From the NCBI RefSeq assembly GCF_001556515.1, contig NZ_LSJA01000058.1, positions 1 through 13,994 on the forward strand: 13,994 nt of DNA, in the 5' to 3' direction. The DNA is from Caulobacter sp. CCH9-E1 (GTDB taxonomy: Bacteria; Pseudomonadota; Alphaproteobacteria; Caulobacterales; Caulobacteraceae). Under the pieces are notes generated by a model. The model worked only from the letters and a program-made list of their open reading frames with translations. It made no database searches and was not told the origin of the DNA. The position numbers were made by a program, and so were the translations under genes. Below, in pieces: positions 7,699 to 13,994 of the stretch (positions within the stretch are counted from its first letter, which is position 1; each line of letters begins with the position of its first letter).

Positions 7699-7779
7699 GG
7701 GGGTAAGGCGTCGGCCGCTGTAATCCCTCATCCCCCCGCGCCTGCGGCGCGGGTCCCGCCTTCTCCCTGAGGGAGAAGG
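7647..7779. repeat. Intergenic palindromic repeat mosaic overlapping a gene end
   Basis: The left end is a perfect hairpin CCCTCTCCC-AGA-GGGAGAGGG (7647-7667) and the right end another, CCTTCTCCC-TGA-GGGAGAAGG (7759-7779). Between them sit GTCGC-GAA-GCGAT (7676-7688) and the arms GGGTGAGGG / CCCTCATCCC around position 7710. The layout mirrors the mosaic at 5290-5404. The left half lies inside the Ada-like reading frame and provides its stop. The right hairpin ends 7 bp beyond the hslU stop, so it could end both convergent transcripts. No T-tract follows on either strand. Confidence 0.8.
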
Positions 7780-7786
7780 TGTCCGT

Positions 7787-9075
<1,289 letters not shown>

Positions 9076-9079
<4 letters not shown>

Positions 9080-9912
9080 CGGTCGTTGATCAGGGCCTCG
9101 AAGATCAGGCGCCACCCTTCGGGGCGCTTCTGCCAGACATGCATATAGTGCGCGTGTTCGATGATTTCCTGGTCGTCGGCCCATCCGGCCTCGCCATGGG
9201 TCCAGACGAAGTCCCCCGCCTTGGAGGCGCCGCCGCCGCGCAGGGTCTGGACCATGCGTTGGGGCCGGGCGTCGAGGCGCTCGGAGACGGCGGCGGGCGT
9301 CAGGCCTTCGGTTCCCTCGGGTCCGAGCATCCAGGCGTCGGCGGCCAGGGCGCGGCGATAGGCGGCGGGCGCGTCGGTCTCGGCCGTCTGGGCCAAGGCG
9401 CCTTCCGCGGCCCGGACCTTGTCGAAGGCCAGGGCGGGTGAGCGCTCGCCGGCCGTCGTCAAGGTGTCCAGCATCGTGGGCGCCTCGGGGCCCGGCGCCC
9501 TGGACGTGTCGCCGGCCGCGCCGCCGTCATAGATCCATTTCCAGCCGCCGCCGGGCGTCTTGCGCCAGATCGTGGCGAAGTAGCCGCCGCGCTTGCCGTT
9601 GACCACCGAGGGGCCCACCGACAGCGCCAAGTCCCCGGAGCGGGCCGCCACGACCCTTTGCGGCCACCATTCCAGTCTGGGAGACTTGCTGGAGGGGCGT
9701 TTCTCGAACAGCGCCTTGGCGCTGACCGGACCGGGCGCGAACAGGATCGCGTCGTCGGCCATGTGCTTCAAGAACGAGTCCCGCACGCCCAGCGCCAGCC
9801 CGTCGGCGGCGAAGGCGCGCTCGGCGGCCTCCACCTGGGCGGCGGGGGTCTGGGCCTGGGCTGAAACGGCGAGCATCGCGGCGAACCCGACGCCGAACAC
9901 GGTCTTGAGCAT
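9076..9912 (-). CDS. Putative exported protein with two NTF2/SnoaL-like (DUF4440-type) domains
   Basis: A 278-residue protein of unknown function. Residues 1-20 form a clear Sec signal peptide ([20 protein letters not shown], likely cut after AQA). Two similar alpha+beta regions follow. The first (about 24-131) has [33 protein letters not shown] and ends [17 protein letters not shown]. The second (about 160-278) has [20 protein letters not shown] and ends [17 protein letters not shown]. The repeated [14 protein letters not shown] / [13 protein letters not shown] ending suggests duplication of a cone-shaped NTF2-like fold. The ATG at 9912 has a strong GGAGG eight bases upstream. It begins 31 bp after hslV and its TGA overlaps the hslU start, so it is embedded in the hslVU operon although it should act outside the cytoplasm. 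Confidence 0.75.
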
Positions 9913-9916
9913 GTGA

Positions 9917-9928
9917 AGGTCCTCCCGA
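9917..9928 (-). promoter_or_regulatory. Strong ribosome binding site before the NTF2-like gene
   Basis: Read on the minus strand, GGGAGGA precedes the ATG at 9912 by about 8 bases. It is among the best Shine-Dalgarno matches in the window and supports this signal-peptide start. It suggests that the middle gene is translated independently of hslV rather than only by coupling. Confidence 0.65.
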
Positions 9929-9943
9929 TTGGGGGAGTAAAGC

Positions 9944-10510
9944 CTACAAGCTTTCGACCGTCAGGTTACCGTTCGTATAGACACAGATCTCGGCGGCGAT
10001 GCCCATCGCCTTGCGGGCGATGTCCTCTGCCGAAAGGTCCTGGTCGATCAGGGCCTTGGCCGCCGCCAGGGCGTAGTTGCCGCCCGAACCGATGGCCGCG
10101 ACCGCTCCGCCGCCGGCGCTCTCGCCCGGCTCCAGAACGTCGCCGACGCCGGTGACGGTGTAGATGGCGGTGTTGTCGGCGACCAGCAGCATGGCCTCCA
10201 GGCGGCGGAGGTAGCGATCGGTCCGCCAGTCCTTGGCCAGGTCCACGCAGGCGCGGGCCAGCTGGTCGGGATACTGCTCCAGTTTCGCTTCCAGGCGCTC
10301 AATGAGCGTGAAGGCGTCGGCCGTGGCGCCGGCGAAGCCCGCGACGACCTTGCCGCCGGCCAGGCGTCGCACCTTGCGGGCGTTGCCCTTGACGACGGTT
10401 GGGCCCATTGACACCTGTCCGTCGCCGGCGATCACGGTCTGGCCGTTCTTGCGCACCGCCAGGATCGTCGTCCCGTGCCAGTCGGGGAAAGTCGAGTTGT
10501 TGCCTTGCAT
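9944..10510 (-). CDS. hslV: ATP-dependent protease peptidase subunit HslV (ClpQ)
   Basis: Threonine peptidase forming a double hexamer, the proteolytic core of HslVU. The protein (188 residues from ATG 10510) starts [13 protein letters not shown] followed by [23 protein letters not shown]. The expected catalytic threonine is therefore T14, to be exposed by removal of a 13-residue leader, in contrast to E. coli HslV where only Met is removed. [14 protein letters not shown] and the C-terminal [14 protein letters not shown] are family-typical. The frame extends to a TTG at 10546, but that would run into the divergent gene's start region, so 10510 is preferred. It is first in the operon and is divergent from the MoeB/ThiF-like gene with only 41 bp between. 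Confidence 0.95.
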   Translation of the reverse strand: MQGNNSTFPDWHGTTILAVRKNGQTVIAGDGQVSMGPTVVKGNARKVRRLAGGKVVAGFAGATADAFTLIERLEAKLEQYPDQLARACVDLAKDWRTDRYLRRLEAMLLVADNTAIYTVTGVGDVLEPGESAGGGAVAAIGSGGNYALAAAKALIDQDLSAEDIARKAMGIAAEICVYTNGNLTVESL

Positions 10511-10516
10511 GGCTTC

Positions 10517-10547
10517 GCATGTGGCGAGCCGAAGGCGGAGGGTCAAG
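10517..10547 (-). promoter_or_regulatory. Possible promoter for hslV, weakly heat-shock-like
   Basis: On the minus strand CTTGAC (complement of 10542-10547) could serve as a -35 element; CTTG is the core of both sigma-70 and sigma-32 type elements. A -10 region would fall near CCACAT (complement of 10517-10522), only loosely like the alphaproteobacterial sigma-32 C[CT]TATNT pattern. The spacer is so short that any such transcript would have a leader of only a few bases. The CTTG also overlaps the ribosome binding region of the divergent gene. The evidence is weak; heat-shock control is expected from knowledge of hslVU rather than shown here. Confidence 0.25.
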
Positions 10548-10551
10548 CGCG

Positions 10552-11292
10552 TTGAGTTTCTCGGAAGCGGAGGTCGAACGCTACGCCCGCCACCTGGTGC
10601 TGCGCGAGGTGGGCGGTCCGGGCCAGCAGAAGCTGAAGGCCGCGCGGGTGCTGATGGTCGGCGCCGGCGGCCTCGGCGCGCCCGCGGCCCTGTACCTGGC
10701 CGCCGCCGGGGTGGGGACGATCGGCCTCGTGGATCCGGACGCGGTGTCGCTGTCGAACCTGCAGCGCCAGGTGCTGTACGCGGAGACCGACGTCGGTCGG
10801 CCCAAGGTCGAGGCGGCGAAAGCGCATCTGGCCGCGCTCAATCCGCATGTAACCGTCGAAACCCATCCGGTCTGGCTGGACCCCCAGAACGCTGGCGAGC
10901 TGGTCCAGCAGTACGATCTCGTCCTCGACGGCACTGACGACTTTTCCACCCGCTTCGCCGTCAGCGACGCCTGCCTGGCGCACGGCAAGCCGCTGGTCAG
11001 CGGGGCGCTGGGCCGCTGGACCGGGCAGGTGGGCGTGTTCCACGGCCAGCCCTGCTATCGCTGCCTGGTGCCCGAGGTCCCGCCGGACGCCGAGACCTGC
11101 GCCCTCGTCGGCGTCGTCGGGGCCCTGGCCGGGGTAATCGGTTCGATGATGGCGCTGGAGGCGGTCAAGCTGATCACCGGCGCCGGCGCGCCTTTGTCGG
11201 GCAAGCTCTTGATCTACGACGCCCTGGCGGGCGAAACCCGGACGGTCAGGATCGGGGCGGATCCGGCCTGTGCTGCCTGCGGGAAGGGCTGA
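10552..11292 (+). CDS. E1-like adenylyltransferase, MoeB/ThiF/HesA family
   Basis: Activates the C-terminal glycine of a ubiquitin-like sulfur carrier (MoaD or ThiS type) by adenylation, in molybdopterin or thiamine synthesis. Visible are [38 protein letters not shown] with nucleotide-binding GAGGLG (37-42), R72 in SNLQRQ, K85 in GRPKVEAA, D129/D130 in GTDD, the zinc pairs C168/C171 (CYRC) and C240/C243 (CAAC), and C183 at the crossover-loop position. No C-terminal rhodanese domain is present, so it is a MoeB-type short form. At 246 residues the length fits. The start is inferred as TTG 10552, since GGAGG lies ten bases upstream and family proteins begin just here; ATG 10519 is possible but would overlap the hslV control region. 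No MoaD, MoaE or ThiS is nearby. Confidence 0.85.
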   Translation: MSFSEAEVERYARHLVLREVGGPGQQKLKAARVLMVGAGGLGAPAALYLAAAGVGTIGLVDPDAVSLSNLQRQVLYAETDVGRPKVEAAKAHLAALNPHVTVETHPVWLDPQNAGELVQQYDLVLDGTDDFSTRFAVSDACLAHGKPLVSGALGRWTGQVGVFHGQPCYRCLVPEVPPDAETCALVGVVGALAGVIGSMMALEAVKLITGAGAPLSGKLLIYDALAGETRTVRIGADPACAACGKG

Positions 11293-11371
11293 AGAGGCGG
11301 ATCGTCGCGTCCGGGCTGTTACGGAGGGGACGGCGGGTCGACCATCGGCTAAGGCCTGCCCCCGTATTTTT

Positions 11372-11380
11372 GGAGGAGAG
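11372..11380 (+). promoter_or_regulatory. Strong ribosome binding site for the CoA-transferase gene
   Basis: GGAGGAGAG lies six bases before ATG 11383 and fixes the start. The rest of the 90-bp spacer after the MoeB-like gene shows no convincing promoter: GCTAAGGC at 11348-11355 resembles a Caulobacter -10 element but lacks a spaced -35. Confidence 0.7.
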
Positions 11381-11382
11381 AC

Positions 11383-12897
11383 ATGAGCGCTGGACGGATC
11401 GCCCTCGCGAGCCTGCAAGCCAAGGTGATGTCGGCCGAAGCCGCCGCCGCCTTGATCGACCCCGCCAGCACGGTGGGCATGAGCGGCTTCACCGGCTCGG
11501 GCTATCCCAAGGCCGTGCCTCTGGCCCTGGCCAAGCGGATCGAGGCCGAGCACGCGGCCGGAAACCCGTTCCGCCTGCGCGTCTGGACCGGCGCCTCGAC
11601 CGGCCCGGAGCTGGACGGCGCCCTGGCCAAGGCCGACGGCATCGAGTTCCGCCTGCCCTACAACTCCGACCCCATCGCCCGCGACAAGATCAATCGCGGC
11701 GAGATGGACTATTTCGACATGCACCTCAGCCAGGTCGCGCCGATGGCGTGGCAAGGCTTCCTGGGCCCGCTGGACACCGCCATCGTCGAGGTCAGCGGCA
11801 TCCGCGCCGACGGCTCGCTGATCCCCTCGTCCTCGGTCGGCAACAACAAGACCTGGATCGACCGGGCCTCGAAGGTGATCCTCGAGGTCAATCGCTGGCA
11901 GAACCCGGCGCTGGAGGGGATGCACGACATCTATTACGGCACGGCCCTGCCGCCGAACCGGGTGCCGATCCCGCTGACCCGTCCCGACCAGCGCATCGGC
12001 GAGCCCTATTTCCGCTGCGACCCGTCCAAGGTGGTCGCGGTGGTCGAGACCGACTCCCCCGACCGCAACCTCCCGTTCGACGCGCCGGGCGAGGATCACA
12101 AGGCCATCGCCGGCCACCTCTTGGAATTCTTCCGCCACGAGGTCGCCAAGGGCCGGCTCCCTGCGTCCCTGCTGCCGCTGCAGTCGGGCGTGGGCAATAT
12201 CGCCAACGCGGTGATGTCGGGCCTAGTCGACGGACCGTTCGACAACATGACCGCCTATACCGAGGTGCTGCAGGACGGCATGCTGGAGCTGATGGAGGCC
12301 GGCAAGCTCTTGACCGCTTCGGCCACCGCCTTCTCGCTGAGCCCCGAGGCCGCCGCGACGCTGAACGCCGACATGCACAGGTTCCGCGACCGCCTGGTCC
12401 TGCGGCCCCAGGAGATCAGCAACCACCCCGAGGTTATCCGCCGCCTGGGCTGCATCGCCATGAACGGCATGATCGAGGCCGACATCCACGGGGCCGTGAA
12501 CTCGACCCACCTGATGGGCTCGCGTATCCAGAACGGCATCGGCGGTAGCGGCGACTTCGCCCGCAACGCCTATGTCTCGATCTTCATGGCCCCCTCGACG
12601 GCCAAGGGCGGCAAGATCTCGACCATCGTTCCGAAGACCCCGCACGTCGACCACATCAACCAGGACGTCCAGATTCTGGTCACCGAACAGGGCCTGGCCG
12701 ACCTGCGCGGCCTGTCGCCCCGGCAGCGGGCCGAGGTCATCATCGAGAACTGCTCGCACCCGGATTATCGCCTGGCGCTGAAGGACTATCTGGCCCGCGC
12801 CCGCCGCGACTCCTACGGCCAGCAGTCGCCGACCCTGCTGATGGAGGCCTTCGCCTGGCACCAGAGGTTCGTCGAGACGGGCGACATGAGGCCGTGA
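11383..12897 (+). CDS. Acetyl-CoA hydrolase/transferase family protein (succinyl-CoA:acetate CoA-transferase-like)
   Basis: A 504-residue class I CoA-transferase that probably moves CoA from succinyl-CoA to acetate, or exchanges CoA among short acyl groups, in the cytosol. Signature stretches are GMSGFTGSGYPK (32-43), SSSVGNNKTW (149-158), QSGVGNIANAVMSGL (267-281), MTAYTEVLQDG (289-299) with the expected catalytic glutamate E294, which forms the glutamyl-CoA thioester, and GIGGSGDFARNAY (386-398), matching the glycine-rich CoA/oxyanion region. The layout matches the Acetobacter AarC/yeast Ach1 type rather than the shorter 4-hydroxybutyrate CoA-transferases. ATG 11383 has a near-ideal ribosome binding site. 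Its TGA shares a base with the next start (TGATG), so the truncated haemoglobin is probably co-translated. True substrate preference is not readable. Confidence 0.9.
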   Translation: MSAGRIALASLQAKVMSAEAAAALIDPASTVGMSGFTGSGYPKAVPLALAKRIEAEHAAGNPFRLRVWTGASTGPELDGALAKADGIEFRLPYNSDPIARDKINRGEMDYFDMHLSQVAPMAWQGFLGPLDTAIVEVSGIRADGSLIPSSSVGNNKTWIDRASKVILEVNRWQNPALEGMHDIYYGTALPPNRVPIPLTRPDQRIGEPYFRCDPSKVVAVVETDSPDRNLPFDAPGEDHKAIAGHLLEFFRHEVAKGRLPASLLPLQSGVGNIANAVMSGLVDGPFDNMTAYTEVLQDGMLELMEAGKLLTASATAFSLSPEAAATLNADMHRFRDRLVLRPQEISNHPEVIRRLGCIAMNGMIEADIHGAVNSTHLMGSRIQNGIGGSGDFARNAYVSIFMAPSTAKGGKISTIVPKTPHVDHINQDVQILVTEQGLADLRGLSPRQRAEVIIENCSHPDYRLALKDYLARARRDSYGQQSPTLLMEAFAWHQRFVETGDMRP

Positions 12898-13298
12898 TGA
12901 GCGACGTCGCCGAAGCTCCGGCCGCCGAGACCCCGTTCGACCAGATCGGCGGCGCCGAACGCGTCCAGGCGGTGGTCGACGCCTTCTACGACCTGATGGA
13001 CAGCGATCCGGCCTATGCGCGCCTGCGGGCGATCCACGCGCCGGACCTGACCCCGATGCGCGCCTCGCTGGCGGGGTTCCTGACCGGCTGGCTGGGCGGT
13101 CCGCGGGACTGGTTCGCCGCGCGGCCGGGCGTCTGCATGATGTCGCTGCACCGCTCCATGCCGATCGACGCCGAGCTGGCGCGGCAGTGGACCGACGCCA
13201 TGGGCCGGGCTCTGGACCAGGTGGGCGTCGAGGCCGAGATGGCGCAGGCGCTGCGCGAGGTGTTCGGGCGGATGTCGGGGAATATGACGACGCGGTGA
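12897..13298 (+). CDS. Group II truncated haemoglobin
   Basis: A small haem protein (133 residues) with the 2-on-2 globin pattern of group II: IGGAERVQAVVDAFYDLMDSDP (17-38) with the helix-B aromatic pair F30/Y31, FLTGWLGGP (61-69), proximal haem ligand H85 in SLHRSMPI, and the group II tryptophan W98 in ARQWTDAM. Such proteins bind O2, NO or other small ligands and are linked to oxidative or nitrosative stress or redox reactions. The stretch before the proximal His is VCMMSLH rather than the common P-x-L-R-x-(R)H, a mild departure. The start ATG 12897 overlaps the CoA-transferase stop by one base; a GTG at 12894 is also in frame. There is no signal peptide, so it is cytosolic. Confidence 0.9.
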   Translation: MSDVAEAPAAETPFDQIGGAERVQAVVDAFYDLMDSDPAYARLRAIHAPDLTPMRASLAGFLTGWLGGPRDWFAARPGVCMMSLHRSMPIDAELARQWTDAMGRALDQVGVEAEMAQALREVFGRMSGNMTTR

Positions 13299-13307
13299 GG
13301 GGGGCGC

Positions 13308-13330
13308 TTGACCTCAGCGTTCGGTTAGGT
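13308..13330 (+). promoter_or_regulatory. Possible promoter for the small membrane protein gene
   Basis: TTGACC (13308-13313) followed after 11 bases by TTAGGT (13325-13330) loosely fits a short-spaced alphaproteobacterial promoter. It sits in the 59-bp spacer before the 13358 start. Neither element is a full match. Confidence 0.25.
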
Positions 13331-13357
13331 TGGCTGCAAGGCAGGGGAGGGTGTCAG

Positions 13358-13651
13358 ATGAGCCTCGACAACGCCGCGCTTTTGGGGAGCTTGGTATCCG
13401 GTCTCCTGGGGTCCTGGAACCTTGCAAACATAATCAGAACCGGCGCTGCGAACGGACGGCTTGGAGAGCCATATAAGCGGGCGAAGAGTCCTGGCATGTT
13501 CTGGATGTGCGCTTCGGCGCTCATCCTGCCGCTAGGCATCAGCGCATTTCTTGCCGCCGCCGCCTTTGGCGCGTCCAATCTGATCATGCTTGTCCTTGCG
13601 ATCAGCGCGCTAGCGATCTCCCTAATATTGATAGAACGCACTGTCCGATAA
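13358..13651 (+). CDS. Small two-helix membrane protein, unknown function
   Basis: A 97-residue protein I do not recognise. The N-terminal part (1-45) has a weakly hydrophobic stretch LLGSLVSGLLGSWNLANII and a basic segment PYKRAKSPG, followed by two strongly hydrophobic helices at about 47-70 and 73-93 and a short charged tail ERTVR. It is probably an inner-membrane protein. ATG 13358 has GGGAGGG ending seven bases upstream, a convincing ribosome binding site, and the frame is open further up only by chance. Codon use is unlike its neighbours: ATA, CTA, TTG and AGA codons cluster here (for example around 13429-13440 and 13621-13637), and the third-position GC is visibly lower, suggesting a more recently acquired or weakly expressed gene. 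It lies between the haemoglobin gene and a block of palindromic repeats. Confidence 0.6.
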   Translation: MSLDNAALLGSLVSGLLGSWNLANIIRTGAANGRLGEPYKRAKSPGMFWMCASALILPLGISAFLAAAAFGASNLIMLVLAISALAISLILIERTVR

Positions 13652-13687
13652 GGGGCGGAAGCGGAGCTATCCCCTAGCAGAACACCT

Positions 13688-13792
13688 CGTCATCCTGGGC
13701 GGCATAGCCGACCCGGGACCCAGGGGTTGCAAGATCGCGGTGCGCGCCGCCCCTGGGTCCCGGCTCTCCGCTTCGCTGCGGCCGGGATGACG
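13688..13792. repeat. 105-bp imperfect palindromic repeat element
   Basis: The outer arms CGTCATCC (13688-13695) and GGATGACG (13785-13792) are exact inverted complements. Inside, CCGGGACCCAGGGG (13713-13726) pairs perfectly with CCCCTGGGTCCCGG (13750-13763), a 14-bp stem. The right half (CCGGCTCT..GGCCGGGATGAC) closely matches bases 43-74 at the other end of the window, so this is an interspersed family. There is no coding signal. It begins 37 bp after the small membrane gene and might act as a terminator, but could equally be a non-autonomous mobile repeat. Confidence 0.8.
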
Positions 13793-13824
13793 AGCGAATG
13801 TAAGCGTCCCCTCAAGTCGCTACC

Positions 13825-13840
13825 CGACCTCGCGAGGTCG
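13825..13840. repeat. 16-bp perfect palindrome
   Basis: CGACCTCGCGAGGTCG reads the same on both strands. It sits between the 105-bp element and the large cloverleaf-like repeat. It may be a stem edge of the larger structure, or a protein site; a loopless 16-bp palindrome is a better dimer-binding shape than a hairpin. Confidence 0.6.
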
Positions 13841-13847
13841 GTGCGAA

Positions 13848-13992
13848 CCTTACATCTCCTGGAGGCTGCAGCGTGCAGGGCTGTCCGGGTTGGTCAAGGA
13901 CCGCCCTCCGGGCGGCCGCGCGGCGGCGACGCGGAGCGTCGTCCTTGAGCAACCCGGTCAGCCCTGCGATCGTCTCGCCGTGAGATGTAAGG
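13848..13992. repeat. Large cloverleaf-like nested inverted repeat reaching the window edge
   Basis: The outer arms CCTTACATCTC (13848-13858) and GAGATGTAAGG (13982-13992) are perfect 11-bp complements. An inner long stem joins 13875-13901 with 13941-13967, pairing 25 of 27 positions (GCAGGGCTG, CCGGGTTG and TCAAGGAC blocks against their complements). The 39-base centre holds two small perfect hairpins, CGCCC-TCC-GGGCG (13902-13914) and GACGC-GGA-GCGTC (13928-13940). Unpaired bulges of about 14-16 bases separate the outer and inner stems. The whole could fold as a cruciform in DNA or a cloverleaf in RNA. No protein is encoded convincingly. It may continue beyond the window. Confidence 0.75.
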
Positions 13993-13994
13993 AT

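Noticed and set aside
11709..12861. Minus-strand frames inside the CoA-transferase gene
   Set aside because: They are antisense shadows; the sense protein has the catalytic Glu region and full length.
13727..13948. A 73-codon plus-strand frame through the terminal repeats
   Set aside because: It is contained almost entirely in palindromic repeats, lacks a ribosome binding site and shows no protein-like pattern.
13846..13994. A tRNA or tmRNA explanation for the cloverleaf-like repeat
   Set aside because: The stems are far longer than tRNA arms and there is no T-loop GTTCRA, anticodon loop or CCA end.

Overview
The window looks like chromosomal DNA from a high-GC alphaproteobacterium, most likely Caulobacter or a close relative. 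This rests on gene content and order, protein style, strong G/C third-position bias and the intergenic palindromic repeats; no database search was possible. It holds 15 protein genes, several palindromic repeats, and no rRNA, tRNA, CRISPR array or recognisable transposase.

Region 1 (1-4172, minus strand): a compact histidine-biosynthesis operon. A PfkB-family (adenosine-kinase-like) sugar kinase comes first, then hisB, hisH, hisA, hisF and hisE. The four genes from hisH to hisE are joined by 1-4 bp overlaps, so translational coupling is likely. HisH/HisF form the glutamine-dependent IGP synthase; HisE, HisA and HisB supply adjoining steps.

Region 2 (4173-7790): a 248-bp divergent spacer leads to a stand-alone ATP-grasp ligase on the plus strand, which converges on nth (endonuclease III, minus). 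nth is divergent from a DUF2244 membrane protein, followed by an Ada-like protein (AraC-type HTH plus O6-alkylguanine transferase). The Ada-like gene converges on hslU. Both convergent junctions are filled by multi-hairpin repeat mosaics, and one mosaic appears to supply the last residues of the Ada-like protein.

Region 3 (7787-10510, minus): the HslVU (ClpQY) protease operon, with an unexpected exported two-domain NTF2/SnoaL-like protein between hslV and hslU, its stop overlapping the hslU start. hslV is divergent, over only 41 bp, from a MoeB/ThiF-type E1-like enzyme.

Region 4 (11383-13651, plus): an acetyl-CoA hydrolase/succinyl-CoA:acetate CoA-transferase, coupled by a 1-bp overlap to a group II truncated haemoglobin, then a small two-helix membrane protein whose composition differs from its neighbours.

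Region 5 (13652-13994): gene-free DNA made of nested palindromes. It includes a 105-bp element whose right half recurs at the opposite end of the window (43-74), a 16-bp perfect palindrome, and a striking roughly 147-bp cloverleaf-like inverted repeat that reaches the window edge. This last element is the best candidate for something undescribed.
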